Assembly: GCA_963682175.1 (NCBI GenBank)
Contig: OY821777.1
Span: forward strand, 16,140,001-16,204,000
From: Triglochin maritima
Taxonomy: Eukaryota > Streptophyta > Magnoliopsida > Alismatales > Juncaginaceae
Direction of reading: 5' to 3'
Length of the DNA: 64,000 nucleotides
Positions 24,879 to 35,139 of the stretch are shown here, one piece after another. The first letter of the stretch is position 1. Every line of letters starts with the position of its first letter. The notes below the pieces were generated by a model that was not told where the DNA came from, searched no databases, and worked only from the letters and a program-made list of their open reading frames with translations. A program made the position numbers and the translations under genes.

Positions 24879-25330
24879 TTTTATTTATTTATTTATTATA
24901 AGAGGAAACAAGGTTTGATAAGAGGAAACAAAACAATCTATTGGATATTGAGCCTTCAAAGGCCCAACGTCCAAACCAACTGTGGGTTTGTAAATCTGTT
25001 AAGGGTCTTCGACTTAATGGTCCAAATGATGGATCATATGCAAATTAAATCAAATATTGGTTTTTCTTATATACACAATCGCTGGCGGTGCTATACAGGG
25101 ACCACGGGGCCTGTCTTCAACTGGATTTTGGATTTTTCTAGTAAAATGTATATTATTTAGGATTTTGCTACCTATGGATTTTAAATTTCACGTAGACAAG
25201 TATACACCAATTTGATTTTCCTCTTGGATTTGGATTTTATCTTAGTCATATATTGGATTTTTGAACTCCTTGTACTTTTTCACGAATGTCATATAAATTG
25301 TGTCCAAATCCTATGTATCAAAAAAAGTTT
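24879..25330. other. Promoter side of the PPR gene
   Basis: No gene. AT-rich, with a repeated AAGAGGAAACAA at 24900-24930. Probably the PPR promoter (minus strand). Confidence 0.35.
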
Positions 25331-27581
25331 GGGATTTTTTGCTTGGGTGTACCTACAAAAGTCGTTTAATAGGTATTTGCACTTGCGTATTTTTTATTGC
25401 TTCAGAACGCCCAATATCCAACTAATTGCTTGGGTGTATCTCCCTCAAAGGCCGTTAATGGATTACGTGACACCGTTAGTTGTCACCGTTGATTGATTCG
25501 TTTTATATTAACCGCAAGTGCACGATCGCGTTGAAGCGGTGGCAAATACGGGTCGATCCACAGGGAGGTGTGTCGACTATTGGTTTGTGCGAAGGCGAGT
25601 GGTAAAGATAGAGAAGAAGAGATTGATTACACTAAACTAATGAACTAGAAGCAAGGAATTGAAAACATGAAATGAACTAACTAAGCTAAGCTAAGCAACT
25701 ATTAAGAAGAAAGATAAGGTGGAAATCAGGAATCTAAAACCCCTAAAGGGTGGAGTGTGTGTGTGCACATGAAATAAGTGTGGTGAATGCATACAATAAG
25801 CTCAAGTGTGGTTAGTGTTTGTTAATGCATAAAAAGTACCTCATGGCAAGACTTATCATTTACGACACTAACCTAGGTGATTAATATGAGCAATGCAAGG
25901 TTGTTATTAAGAACATAACGAGCATGAAGTGTACCTAACTATGACAGAAACCATCAAGTTAAGTTCTTATTAATTCAAGCAAGCATACTAATATCTCTCA
26001 CAAACAATTATATCTAGCATTCATACCATCTACATAACATGTACACACATCTACTCCACCCCCAAAGGGGATGAAACTACTCACTAATCATTACACTACC
26101 TACATTAACAAAATGAAACATTATACTCAAAGGAAATTTAACTAAGCAAGAAATGAACATTAAAGAAACTTAAAAGGAAAGGAAAGACTAAACAAGCATG
26201 CACAAATTAAAAGACAATATTAAAAGAAACTAGAACAATTATTTTATTAACAATGACTCACATTGAAGGTAGCATTCTTCTCCACCTTGAGTTTTGCTTC
26301 AAGGCTTACTCCTTAATAGAGAGAATGTCATCAAACAATGAGTAATTTACAATAGAAGGTGAAGAGTTCTATTTATAGTCATAGAAAAAGATAATCCGGG
26401 ACAATCTCCCGATGTGGGACTAAAAAAATACCAAAAATAGACTAAACATCCACTAATACGCATGCTCCTGAAATCTTAGCGGATCCGGGAAGATCCGGAC
26501 CTCCAATTGGCGGTCTACAGGATCCGGATCTGGCTCATTTTTGTTGTGGGCTTGTCTTGATGTATTTGTTGGTCTTGGATACATCTACTTCGCTTGTTGG
26601 AGCTCCAACCCGAATAGAATTGCCAAAATACTCCCCATGATGGTGTAGAGTTTTCTGTTTTGCTCTTTGGTCCTTTGGTATTACGTTCAGGTCATTTTCC
26701 CTTGCATCTTAGTCCCTAGGTCTCACAATTAAGTCTTTTTCCCCTGCTTGGGTCCTTTCATGCTTCATCTCTTCAAACCTATTTATTTCTGAAATTCAAA
26801 CATAAAACTCGCCACGTAGCATTGCTTAGGTGTAAGATAATAGATATAAGATACAAATATAAGCATGAAATGATGTCAATCAACCGTTAAGTTCGAATTC
26901 ATTCACAAAATGGTCAATCGAAAGTGGGATTTTGGTCGACCAATTTCGATTGGTAGAACTCTATGAATGCAGCATTAAGCCACATCTACAAAGCGACACT
27001 TTCACAGGCCATTACGAAAACTAATTACTTCTCCAGAGCCCATGTTTTTCATGTAAGGATCAACTACATCCATTATAAAGAACATCGGTACAATGTACAA
27101 GTCATTCTTTTAAAACAAATATCCATCCAAAACAGTCAATTCATCTTTTCCGAATTCCACAAACACAAAACAATTAAAAGCCCTACCTTTCTGGAACGCA
27201 CATTTCACCATAATAATCTACAAAACGTCTGCCAAATCCAATCATTAATCCCAATCCTCCTCGAGACCACTTAACAGATTTACCAAAACGCACAAGAAAC
27301 AACCACAAAGCCACCAAAACCTTCCAAAATCCCACCTGTCCAACCAAACTGAACGATCTGAAGTCCAAACCCGACCTAGATCACAAAAAGGCGTAGAGCG
27401 TTTGGTGAATGGATTCGAACTTAACGGTGACAACTAAGAGTGTCACGGAATCTGTTAATGGCGTTTGAGGAAGGTGCACGCAAGCAATTAGTTGGATTAG
27501 TAGGCGTTATGGAGTAATAAAAAATATACAAATGCAAAGACCTAATAAACAACTTACGGAGGTGCACCCAAACAAAAACCC
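25331..27581. mobile_element. MULE-1: Mutator-like element with about 180-bp TIRs, interrupted by a solo LTR
   Basis: The left repeat (25331-25489 continuing at 26883-26909) is inverted relative to 27404-27581, with good similarity over about 180 bp; outer ends read GGGATTTTTTGCTTGGGTG and GGGTTTTTGTTTGGGTGC. Long TIRs suggest a MULE. I find no matching 9-bp flanks. The interior left after removing the LTR is about 500 bp and encodes nothing I recognise; the minus strand has a short open frame near 27183-27368 that could be captured DNA. Confidence 0.65.
25490..26882 (-). repeat. Solo LTR of an RLG-related element
   Basis: 1,393 bp, TG...CA, homologous along its length to the RLG LTRs but more diverged. 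ACCGT flanks both ends (25485-25489, 26883-26887), which shows insertion of a full element followed by LTR-LTR recombination. It retains a palindrome at 26498-26515 and a TATA box (complement of about 26367-26374). It interrupts the left TIR of MULE-1. Confidence 0.9.
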
Positions 27582-28290
27582 TAGTATTGTATCCTTTGAA
27601 CACTTACATGCATTGAATAAAATAATGGATATCCACTCAAATTTTCATATTTTGGGTATTTCCACTAAAATTGGCATCATGGCTATCCTAACTAAGGTGT
27701 AATATTTCCACCCAAGTTAAAGAGAGGAATGCCAGCTTGTTCCTTCACATGCATGCATCAAATTTTAGAGAGACAAAGATAAGCATCAATAAGTTGGTCT
27801 GCTCAAAAGCTTAAAGAAGGGTTCGACATTCATTGTTATAGTGGCCACCACTATTGTAAAGGATGTCACGCCCACTACTAAGAATCATTCTACATTTGGT
27901 TATCGTTTGGCGGTCCAGTATAATTGCTCTTGCAGTCCACTTGGTTATGTCTTTCATTTCAACCACCTCGGCTCCTAATTTACTAATTTAGGCGAGGTGA
28001 TTATTAACTTGGTTTGTTATTTTGGGTTTCCCAAATTGTCTTTTGAAAATAAAAAAAATCGTAGGACAAAAAGCTCTTGCAACATGATAAATAACATGGT
28101 TCTATTTTTTTAAAATGTTTGAGTAATGTGTTTCATGTTACATCTGTATAATTTTGAAGAAACAAGAATCATATGAAACTTAAAATTTTCTTTCTTTAAT
28201 TAATAATTGGAGAGTAGTCTGTTGCATATCAAATATATAGAATTACAATTATAGTCAAGCGGAAAATATATCACGATTTTCTACATGTGC
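27582..28290. other. Intergenic, upstream of the BIG GRAIN 1-like gene
   Basis: About 700 bp with no ORF or repeat that I can support; the distal part of the downstream promoter may lie here. Confidence 0.35.
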
Positions 28291-28297
28291 TTTACTT

Positions 28298-28304
28298 ATA
28301 TAAC
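28298..28304 (+). promoter_or_regulatory. Candidate TATA box of the BIG GRAIN 1-like gene
   Basis: TATATAA about 240 bp before the chosen ATG at 28537. Placement fits, but no transcription evidence is available. Confidence 0.45.
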
Positions 28305-28536
28305 GGCCGATCCCAAGGTCAGTGTAAAGTCTGGTTTAATTTGTCAGTCATCCGGTCTATATTGATCCACGCCAACACAATAAGAAGTAATCACAAATTG
28401 GTCATCAAAACCTCAAAGTGAAGGATAAAATATCCCCATATCCATTCCCATACCCTCATGCACACTCTCCTTTCTCCCAACTATAACTTGCCTTGTCTTG
28501 CCTTGTCTTGCCCTCAAGGACAAGTACTCCCAATGC

Positions 28537-29358
28537 ATGAGACCCACCCACATCACAATCTCATCCCCATCGATCCTACTAACCCACATGTCCACAAACG
28601 CCCACCACCTCCCCCAGAGCCACCGCAAGAGCTCCGATGAGCTCGACATCTTTGGGGCGGCAAAGTACTTATCAGGGAGCACAAACATCATATACGGGCA
28701 CCAACCAATACACATGAGATCCCAAGGTAAATCCTCAAGTGAAAGAGGAGAGCAAAGAAGGCACTCAGATGTCCACATTCAAGAAATCATTCATGTGGAC
28801 ACAAGATCCATCAAAGACAAGAAGAAGCTAAGACAACCAAGCTCTCCTAGCGCAAGGCTTGCTCGATTCTTCACTTCTCTCTTCCACAAGGAGGGTAAGT
28901 CTAAAATCATGAACCATGCATCTCAAGTGGAGAACGTCGAGGAAGGAAGCTTTAGTAGAAATACTCATAAAAAGATGATTAAGAGGAGGAATAGCATTAG
29001 TGGAAGCAATGATATTTACACCAATACCATGTTGGGAACACCTACAAGAAGAGATAGACCACAAGATATAATCAACTCTAAGGAAGAGATGGTGTGTTAT
29101 GGGAAAGTAAGTGATAGGCATAGCACCGCCAATGGGATCCTTGAGAAGGGTGGTAGAGTTTATGTGAGAGAGATTTTGGAAAAGGATGCAAATGTTGAGA
29201 AAATTTGGACTTTGAACAAGAATAATGGGAGTGGTGTGGATAAGGAGAGATTAGGGATTGGAATGAGGAAGAAGAGTTCTTGGAGGAGAGAGGAATTGGA
29301 GGAAGATGGTGGGGGGAGTGATTCTAGTTCCGATCTTTTTGAGCTTCCTAGCTTGTGA
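28537..29358 (+). CDS. Plant-specific protein, BIG GRAIN 1-like (tentative)
   Basis: Single-exon frame of 273 residues from the ATG at 28537, stop at 29356-29358. Three conserved-looking boxes are visible: SSDELDIFGAAKYLSG near residue 32, a basic/hydrophobic box SPSARLARFFTSLFHK near residue 104, and an acidic serine-rich C-terminus SDSSSDLFELPSL. The last two resemble BIG GRAIN 1-like proteins, plasma-membrane-associated regulators of auxin transport and organ size; phytochrome kinase substrate proteins have a similar C-terminus, so that family is the alternative. No transmembrane segment is seen and much of the chain looks disordered. An upstream ATG at 28458 opens a 60-codon frame overlapping the main start in another frame, which could lower translation. 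Confidence 0.6.
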   Translation: MRPTHITISSPSILLTHMSTNAHHLPQSHRKSSDELDIFGAAKYLSGSTNIIYGHQPIHMRSQGKSSSERGEQRRHSDVHIQEIIHVDTRSIKDKKKLRQPSSPSARLARFFTSLFHKEGKSKIMNHASQVENVEEGSFSRNTHKKMIKRRNSISGSNDIYTNTMLGTPTRRDRPQDIINSKEEMVCYGKVSDRHSTANGILEKGGRVYVREILEKDANVEKIWTLNKNNGSGVDKERLGIGMRKKSSWRREELEEDGGGSDSSSDLFELPSL

Positions 29359-30199
29359 AATTTTGTACCTATGCATGTTTAAAAGAAGTTGTTAATGATC
29401 TTTAGTTGTTTTCATGCATGTTCTACTTTCTTTTATGCTGTCGAAAGAAGAGATTGGGATTGTTAAGTATATTGTTTCCAGTCATTTCAATCAGAGAAAA
29501 ATTTCAAAAAAAAGAAGAAGCATGATATTAAGTATATTGTTTTCTTGGTAATTGATAATATATCAAAAGGTTTAACGATTTATATTATTGTTGATTATTC
29601 TCATTGCTAATTATTCTTTTATATTTTTTATAATTCTAGTTCTTGTGCAAAATAAGTGAATTCCAGTCATTCCAAAGGCAAATCTTTATAATTTTTAAAT
29701 TAAAAGTATGCAAACTTAAAGTAAAATTGATGCCTTAATTATGCATAAGAATATGATTAAGAGTGCATTTCATACATAAACATTCAGTTGACACCCTATT
29801 CAGCGAGGTTTATGCAACTGGGTCCCAAGTGATTTGTTGTGAACACGATCAAGAGATGTTGCCAATATGCATGGAGCTCTCGACCACCACGATTTTCATA
29901 TGAATCTTCATGGAGCTCGGAAGTTGTACTCCACTGAAAGAACAAGAGTTAGAACAAATTTTCTTTACACAACAGATCATTCCGATGTGAGAGCTCTTGT
30001 ATTTGTGGAAGTCCTTGTTGTGATTGAAAATGGAATCTTAGTGGACACATCATGTGCACCTATACCCTTCACCATGGAAACAACCAACCTCTTGGACTCA
30101 CTATCTTCCCTAAAAGCTCTAGTCACATAGCATGGACTAGAATTGCTACTATTCGTTAGTAAAAGTCATAACTCCGATGTGCTAGGGAGAATCTTTCGA
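29359..30199. other. Intergenic
   Basis: Includes the 3' UTR of the preceding gene. A frame at 29867-30130 (87 codons) has no recognisable homology and I do not call it a gene. Confidence 0.35.
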
Positions 30200-30480
30200 G
30201 CCATATCTCGTTGGTAAGTGGTTAGAGAATCTTTCGAATCATATCTCCGTCACTAAAAGTTTTGTCAAGCATTTTGAGAGAGTTAATCATCTTGGTGAAG
30301 AGAGTGTGCATCTTGTTTATGTTCTCATCGGATTGCATACAAAATAGTTCATATTTATGCATGAACAAATTTATCTGGTTTCTTTCATTCTACTAGAACA
30401 CACATGATGTATTTCAAGTTTATGCCATATATCATATGCACTATCACAACCTCTAATTCGATTATATTATCCCTTATTTA
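30200..30480 (-). pseudogene. Fragment of a copia gag
   Basis: On the minus strand the translation has DIWHKLEIHHV and KMKETR-like segments that align with EIWHRLQMHH and SKTKETR of the RLC-2 Gag, followed by stops and frameshifts. A short decayed UBN2 fragment directly beside the CACTA end. Confidence 0.65.
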
Positions 30481-30482
30481 AT

Positions 30483-30935
30483 CACTACAGGAGAACTGAT
30501 TTTCACCGACGGACATTAACTGTCGATGTACATATCCATCCGTCAGTGTTACGTTACATCGACGGATATACATCCGTCGGAGTTCTTGCGTTGGTGTACA
30601 AGTACACTAACGGATGCACCGACGGCCAAGTGTCGCCAGAATAGTTTTTAGCCCCAATTTTCCCGCCAATTTTTGTGTCTGGTTTTCGTCGGGGAGGATA
30701 ACACCGACAGATAGACCGTGGGTGTACTAGTCTGACGGAACTATCCGTCGGTGTAGGGACACCAACCAATAATAAATTCGTAGGTTCTTATCCGATGAAT
30801 GAGGATATACACTGACAGATATCTACCGCCAGTGTAAGTCTCGTCGATGTGCTCCGATGGATATCCGTCGGTGTATTAAAAAGTGAACTTCGTTTACACC
30901 GACGAAACTCCGTCGGTGTAAGCTCCTACCAGAAT
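30483..30935. repeat. CACTA terminus with subterminal CCGACGG repeats
   Basis: After the CACTACAGG end, the motif CACCGACGGA or its complement TCCGTCGGTGTA recurs in both orientations about ten or more times within 450 bp (for example near 30503, 30562, 30619, 30744, 30868, 30899, 30913). Such dense subterminal repeats bind the accessory protein in En/Spm elements. Confidence 0.8.
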
Positions 30936-31428
30936 TCGAAAAAACCTAATTGGCTCTTCCCGAATTCCAGTTTTTTTCTCTGTTCAAAGAAAATCAAAGG
31001 TGTTTCATTCATTCACAACAACACAACCATTCACACATCCATTCATATACATGCAAGAATGATTGACATCATTTCATGCTCATATTTGTATCTTATATCC
31101 ATTATCTTTCACCTAAACAATGCTATGTCACGAATTTTATGTTTAGTTTTCAGGAATAAATAGGTTTGAAGAGATGAAGCATAAAAGGACCCAAAAGCTG
31201 GAAAAAAGGACTGAATTGTGAGATCTGGGGACCAAGATGCAAGGAAGAAGGACCTGATTGCAAGACAGAAGGACCTAAGAGCAAAACAGAATACTCCTCA
31301 CCATCATTGGGAGTATTTTGGCAATTCTATTCGGGTCGGAGCTCCAACATGCAAACTAGATGCATCAAATACCAACAAAGCCTTCCAGAAAAGCCCACAA
31401 GAAATTACAGAGCGATCCGGACACTGTA

Positions 31429-31467
31429 GACCGCTAATTAGCGGTCCAAGACCGCTAATTGGCGGTC
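31429..31467. promoter_or_regulatory. Paired palindromes in RLG-C U3
   Basis: GACCGCTAATTAGCGGTC (perfect 18-bp palindrome) at 31429-31446 and a one-mismatch copy at 31450-31467; offset 21 bp. It ends about 120 bp before the TATA box. The 3' LTR copy is at 37127-37165, and RLG-A and RLG-B LTRs have the same arrangement. Confidence 0.65.
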
Positions 31468-31587
31468 ACTTTTGGCCCAAATGCGCTCAAATTTCTCCAG
31501 CACATGTATTAGAGGATGTTTAGGCTATTTGTGGTATCTGTTTAGTCCCACATCGGGGGATTGTCCCGGATTAGCTTTTTCCATGCC

Positions 31588-31595
31588 TATAAATA
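31588..31595 (+). promoter_or_regulatory. TATA box of RLG-C LTR
   Basis: TATAAATA, conserved at the same LTR position in every RLG copy of the window. Confidence 0.65.
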
Positions 31596-32478
31596 GAACT
31601 CTTCACCTCCTTTTGTAATCACTCCATATTTTAAGTGGCTATTCTTCCTACTAGAAGTGAGGCCTTGAAGCACACACTAAAGTGGGAGGATGCTACTTTT
31701 AATGTGAGTCATTTTATCAATAAAGTTTTATGTTTCTTTCATTGTTTGTTTTATGCTTCTTTTATTGTTGTGCATGTTTTAGTTTAATCGTCTTTTGATT
31801 CTAGCTTAGTTTTAATATGCTTTCTTTCCATAGTTTAATAATTAGTGTAATGTTTAGTGAGTAGTTCCATCCCCTTTGGGGGGTGGAGTAGATGTACATA
31901 CATGCATTAGAGAATGGGATGAATGCTTTATTTTTGATGTGTTGATTAAACATGAATGTATGCTTGCTTGTTTAGGATAGAATTTATAACTTGATGAGTT
32001 TTGCCAAAATGATTAGACACCTCTCATGCTTGTTTAGGTTCTGAAATAAACAACTTGCATATGTAAATGTTAATCAACCAAGTTGGTGAATAAATTGATA
32101 GGTTTTGCCATAACATTTAGACACTTCCTATGCTTGATAAACACCACCTTCATGTGCTTAAAGAATGTATTCTACACCCACCTCTTTGCATGTGTGCACT
32201 CACTCCACCCCTTAGGGGGTTTTCCATTCCTGAAATTCCAGCATTCTTGTTTTGTTCTTAGCCTAGTTCTTATTTCATCGTTTGTTTGCTTCTTTCACAT
32301 TTCGTACTTCTTAGCGTAGTATAGAGTAGAGTAGCATAAACATCTTTCTCCCCCTATTTTTTGCCACTTGATTTCGTACAAGCAAGAGGCTGCTCACCTC
32401 CCTGAGGACGACCCGTACTTGCCACCGCTTCATCGCGGCCGTGCACTTGCGGTTTAATTAAAACGTTCAACAAGTTTT

Positions 32479-32495
32479 TGGCGCCGTTGCCGGGG
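32479..32495 (+). other. Primer-binding site of RLG-C (tRNA-Asp)
   Basis: TGGCGCCGTTGCCGGGG, six bases after the LTR end, complementary to the tRNA-Asp 3' terminus. Confidence 0.9.
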
Positions 32496-32629
32496 AGGTG
32501 CTAGTCCAGACTCTTGTTTAGACGATTCGAGTGGATTTGATCTTTTTTTTTAGTTTTGTGTTGTCTCAGGACATTTGGGATTCAAGGATAAAGCAGCAGG
32601 AAAAATTTGGGAACACTTCAAGCCCTCAA

Positions 32630-32668
32630 GACCGTCAAATAGCGGTCTGGGACCGCTGTTTGGCGGCC
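32630..32668. promoter_or_regulatory. Paired palindromes in RLG-C leader
   Basis: Imperfect dyads at 32630-32647 and 32651-32668, again offset 21 bp, about 135 bp after the PBS. The middle bases have diverged from RLG-A while the GACCG and CGGTC arms are mostly kept. Confidence 0.55.
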
Positions 32669-33627
32669 TGGTGAGACCTTTTCACCCCCAGTTTTCTTCT
32701 GTTTGTTTCTATTTACAGTTTAGTTATCTGGGAGCCCAATTTGGCATGTGTGAACCTATAGTTTGCTCCCAGATCAATAAATAACCAATCAACCCTCCTT
32801 TAATCAACTTGGACACTAAAACCCAAAGCAAAAGATTAGGCATTTGCTATGTTTAGGTCATGCATCATCTAGTAATGACTTGAGCATGTTAATTGTCTTC
32901 TCTTAGTTTTAATCTTTGTCGTTGATTGCTGGAGCGAGGTACGCATTCCTTAACACTCATTCACGCATTAGGACATTCATTAGTGAGTAAGGTTTGCATC
33001 GAAACAAGAGTGAGGTGAGTGTTTGCTTGGTGAGTTGCTTGCTAGCTTAAGGATCAAAACATCTTAAGGGGCACCACCTATAGTCTTCAAAGATAAGGTG
33101 GGGGATTTCATCACCCCTTCCTTAGCCCCAAAAAGCACACTCAAGTAAAGCCTTAATCTAAAAGCAAGTAGACATTGGCCATTAGGACTTGGGCGCATTA
33201 GGAGAGTGAATCGGTCACGACCGTCATAGCCTGATCGGCGTCGCCCACTTTGTCGATAGTAGGAGAGACGAGATCTCCGGATCTTGGCTCACTTGCTGGG
33301 CATTGTGGTCTTCGTCGTAGGGAGGTGAGGCGTGTTGAGGCCGTGTGACCTCGCAGTTAGGCGTCGTCTAGCTGTAAGGACCCATAGCTAGCCTAAGCTT
33401 GTTTGAGCCGTGTTTGCTAGACTAGGCTTCTAACCTCACCCTTTACCCACGCTAGTTTTTAGGGATTCGTCCCTTCTCCTCTGAGTCATCTTCTTCTCAC
33501 CTACTTCTACGTTTTAGTCTCCCCCCCTTTACACTCTCTGTTAGCGTTTTAGGGTCGAGTCGAGCACTTTTTGCGAGGTTGGCCTCGTGGTGGTGAGAGT
33601 GATCGACTCGAGAGTTTTTTTGTCGAG

Positions 33628-35139
33628 ATGGATGGTTACATGGGCGACCATCCATATCATTGTTGGGACCAGGACAATTCTCCCTGGTACTCCGAACCCA
33701 TGCAACCTGGGGTGGCTCAGACAAACACCCCGTATGGTTGGGATAATCTTCATTGTGTGACTGAGCAATCTTCATATAGGGGTGATATGAGAGAGGCACC
33801 GACTGCTAGATCTCCATCTAGTTACGTCGGATCATATGTTGGTCATCAAACTAAGACATTGCAAGAACCTTTGGCCTCTTTCATGCATGTGGTAGAAGAC
33901 ATGAGTGCACCGGTGGCTCCAGTAGCCGTACCGTGTCGCTGTTGTGGGTTGAGTGGTCATGTTTGCGGGGAATGTCATTATGTTCCCTCAGAACCTGAGT
34001 ATGAGCATACCTTTTCCCAAAATGCTCAGTATGACCATTACGCATCCGCGTACAACCCGAGAAGGATGGATTCATGGGGAGACAATTCTTATTCAAATTC
34101 TTATACATCACTCCCACCCCAGTACCCTCCTTCTGAATATCCTGAATTCTACCAACACCCCACGACCAATCATTGGACTCATTCTCAGCCCATCACCACC
34201 CAACCCATCCATTTCCCAAATTCTGACATGAACCTCACAGTTGACCCCAAACTTGATTCTTTGGAACAAGCCCTCCAAACGTTCATGGAAACCACTCAAA
34301 ATGTGTTGAAGTCCAATCACGATTCCCTGCAAACTATGGAAATGTATGTGGGTCAAATTACACAACAATTAAGTAAACCTGAGGAGGGTGACATTTCTTG
34401 TCAACATGTGGATTCATCGTTTGATATCGAACCACCACCACATTCACAAATTCGAAGCACAATCTTTCAGAGTCAAACTCCTAGTCAGTCTGAGGGACTT
34501 GGGGTTTCAATTCACGATCACATTGTGGGGGATTCGATCCGAATTGAGAATAACATGGACCAATTTCATTATGAGTTGGCACAGGATTGTGCCCTATCTT
34601 TTTGTCTCATGGCCCTTGAGCCACATGATCTTCATGTTGTGCCCCTTAAGGACTCACCTCTGGTGGAGCAAGAGCTCCCTAGTACCCTCAATTTCAAACC
34701 ACCTGATGAGAGTTTGCCTCTCACTATTGTTCCTGGTCATCTTGGAAATGATGGAACATCAAACAACTACATTGCTAATGAGGGTATTAGGAGTTCCTTA
34801 GAGGATACCTTGGGTATGAGACCCACTTTTTGTTCGTCTGGTGAGTCGGACATGCCTAACGAGTTTCTTGACCTCGTTCCGGCTCACCAGCCAGTTGGTT
34901 GGAGAGTTTGGATTGACGATCATAACTTCAGCAGCGCAACAGAAGATTTTCTTCTTCCGTTGCCCCTTATTTCCCAAACTCTCGAGAGGTTCAAGCTCTT
35001 TCAGTTTGATCCTTTGATTGAGATGCCTTTGCGTCCAATTCATGAACCTCTCATTTCATCTTATGCTCTTTGTGAAGGGGGCCCACGCATGAGTATTCTG
35101 GCCCCGCGTGGTGTCATGTTCCCTTTCCAAGTACATTGA
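33628..35139 (+). CDS. RLG-C truncated Gag-like protein (no capsid, no protease)
   Basis: 503 codons from the first in-frame ATG (33628); the frame is open a little further upstream. The capsid domain of RLG-A Gag is missing. What remains: a short aromatic N-terminus (MDGYMGDHPYHCWDQDN), an intact CX2CX4HX4C knuckle at residues 103-116 (CRCCGLSGHVCGEC), a proline/glutamine/tyrosine-rich linker, and an acidic C-terminal region homologous to the end of RLG-A Gag (LVPAHQPVGWRVW against LIPMHPPIGWRVF). The protease between linker and C-terminus is also gone. The frame has no stops. The protein might bind element RNA through its knuckle and join particles made from full-length Gag; that is inference. 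Confidence 0.8.
   Translation: MDGYMGDHPYHCWDQDNSPWYSEPMQPGVAQTNTPYGWDNLHCVTEQSSYRGDMREAPTARSPSSYVGSYVGHQTKTLQEPLASFMHVVEDMSAPVAPVAVPCRCCGLSGHVCGECHYVPSEPEYEHTFSQNAQYDHYASAYNPRRMDSWGDNSYSNSYTSLPPQYPPSEYPEFYQHPTTNHWTHSQPITTQPIHFPNSDMNLTVDPKLDSLEQALQTFMETTQNVLKSNHDSLQTMEMYVGQITQQLSKPEEGDISCQHVDSSFDIEPPPHSQIRSTIFQSQTPSQSEGLGVSIHDHIVGDSIRIENNMDQFHYELAQDCALSFCLMALEPHDLHVVPLKDSPLVEQELPSTLNFKPPDESLPLTIVPGHLGNDGTSNNYIANEGIRSSLEDTLGMRPTFCSSGESDMPNEFLDLVPAHQPVGWRVWIDDHNFSSATEDFLLPLPLISQTLERFKLFQFDPLIEMPLRPIHEPLISSYALCEGGPRMSILAPRGVMFPFQVH

Larger units (their letters stand above)
31060..32472 (+). repeat. 5' LTR of RLG-C
   Basis: TG...CA, 1,413 bp. Palindrome pair at 31429-31467, TATA box TATAAATA at 31588-31595, polyadenylation signal AATAAA at 31719-31724; R therefore begins near 31620. 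Confidence 0.95.

Noticed and set aside
26963..27274. 103-codon frame in MULE-1
   Set aside because: No recognisable domain and the first part overlaps degenerate DNA; not supported as a gene.
29867..30130. 87-codon frame before the copia fragment
   Set aside because: No homology that I recognise; adjoining sequence is decayed retrotransposon.
31218..31523. 101-codon frame repeated in every RLG LTR (also 36916-37221 and, complement, 1402-1707)
   Set aside because: It lies in U3, spans the palindrome pair and is upstream of the TATA box; conserved only because the LTRs are conserved.
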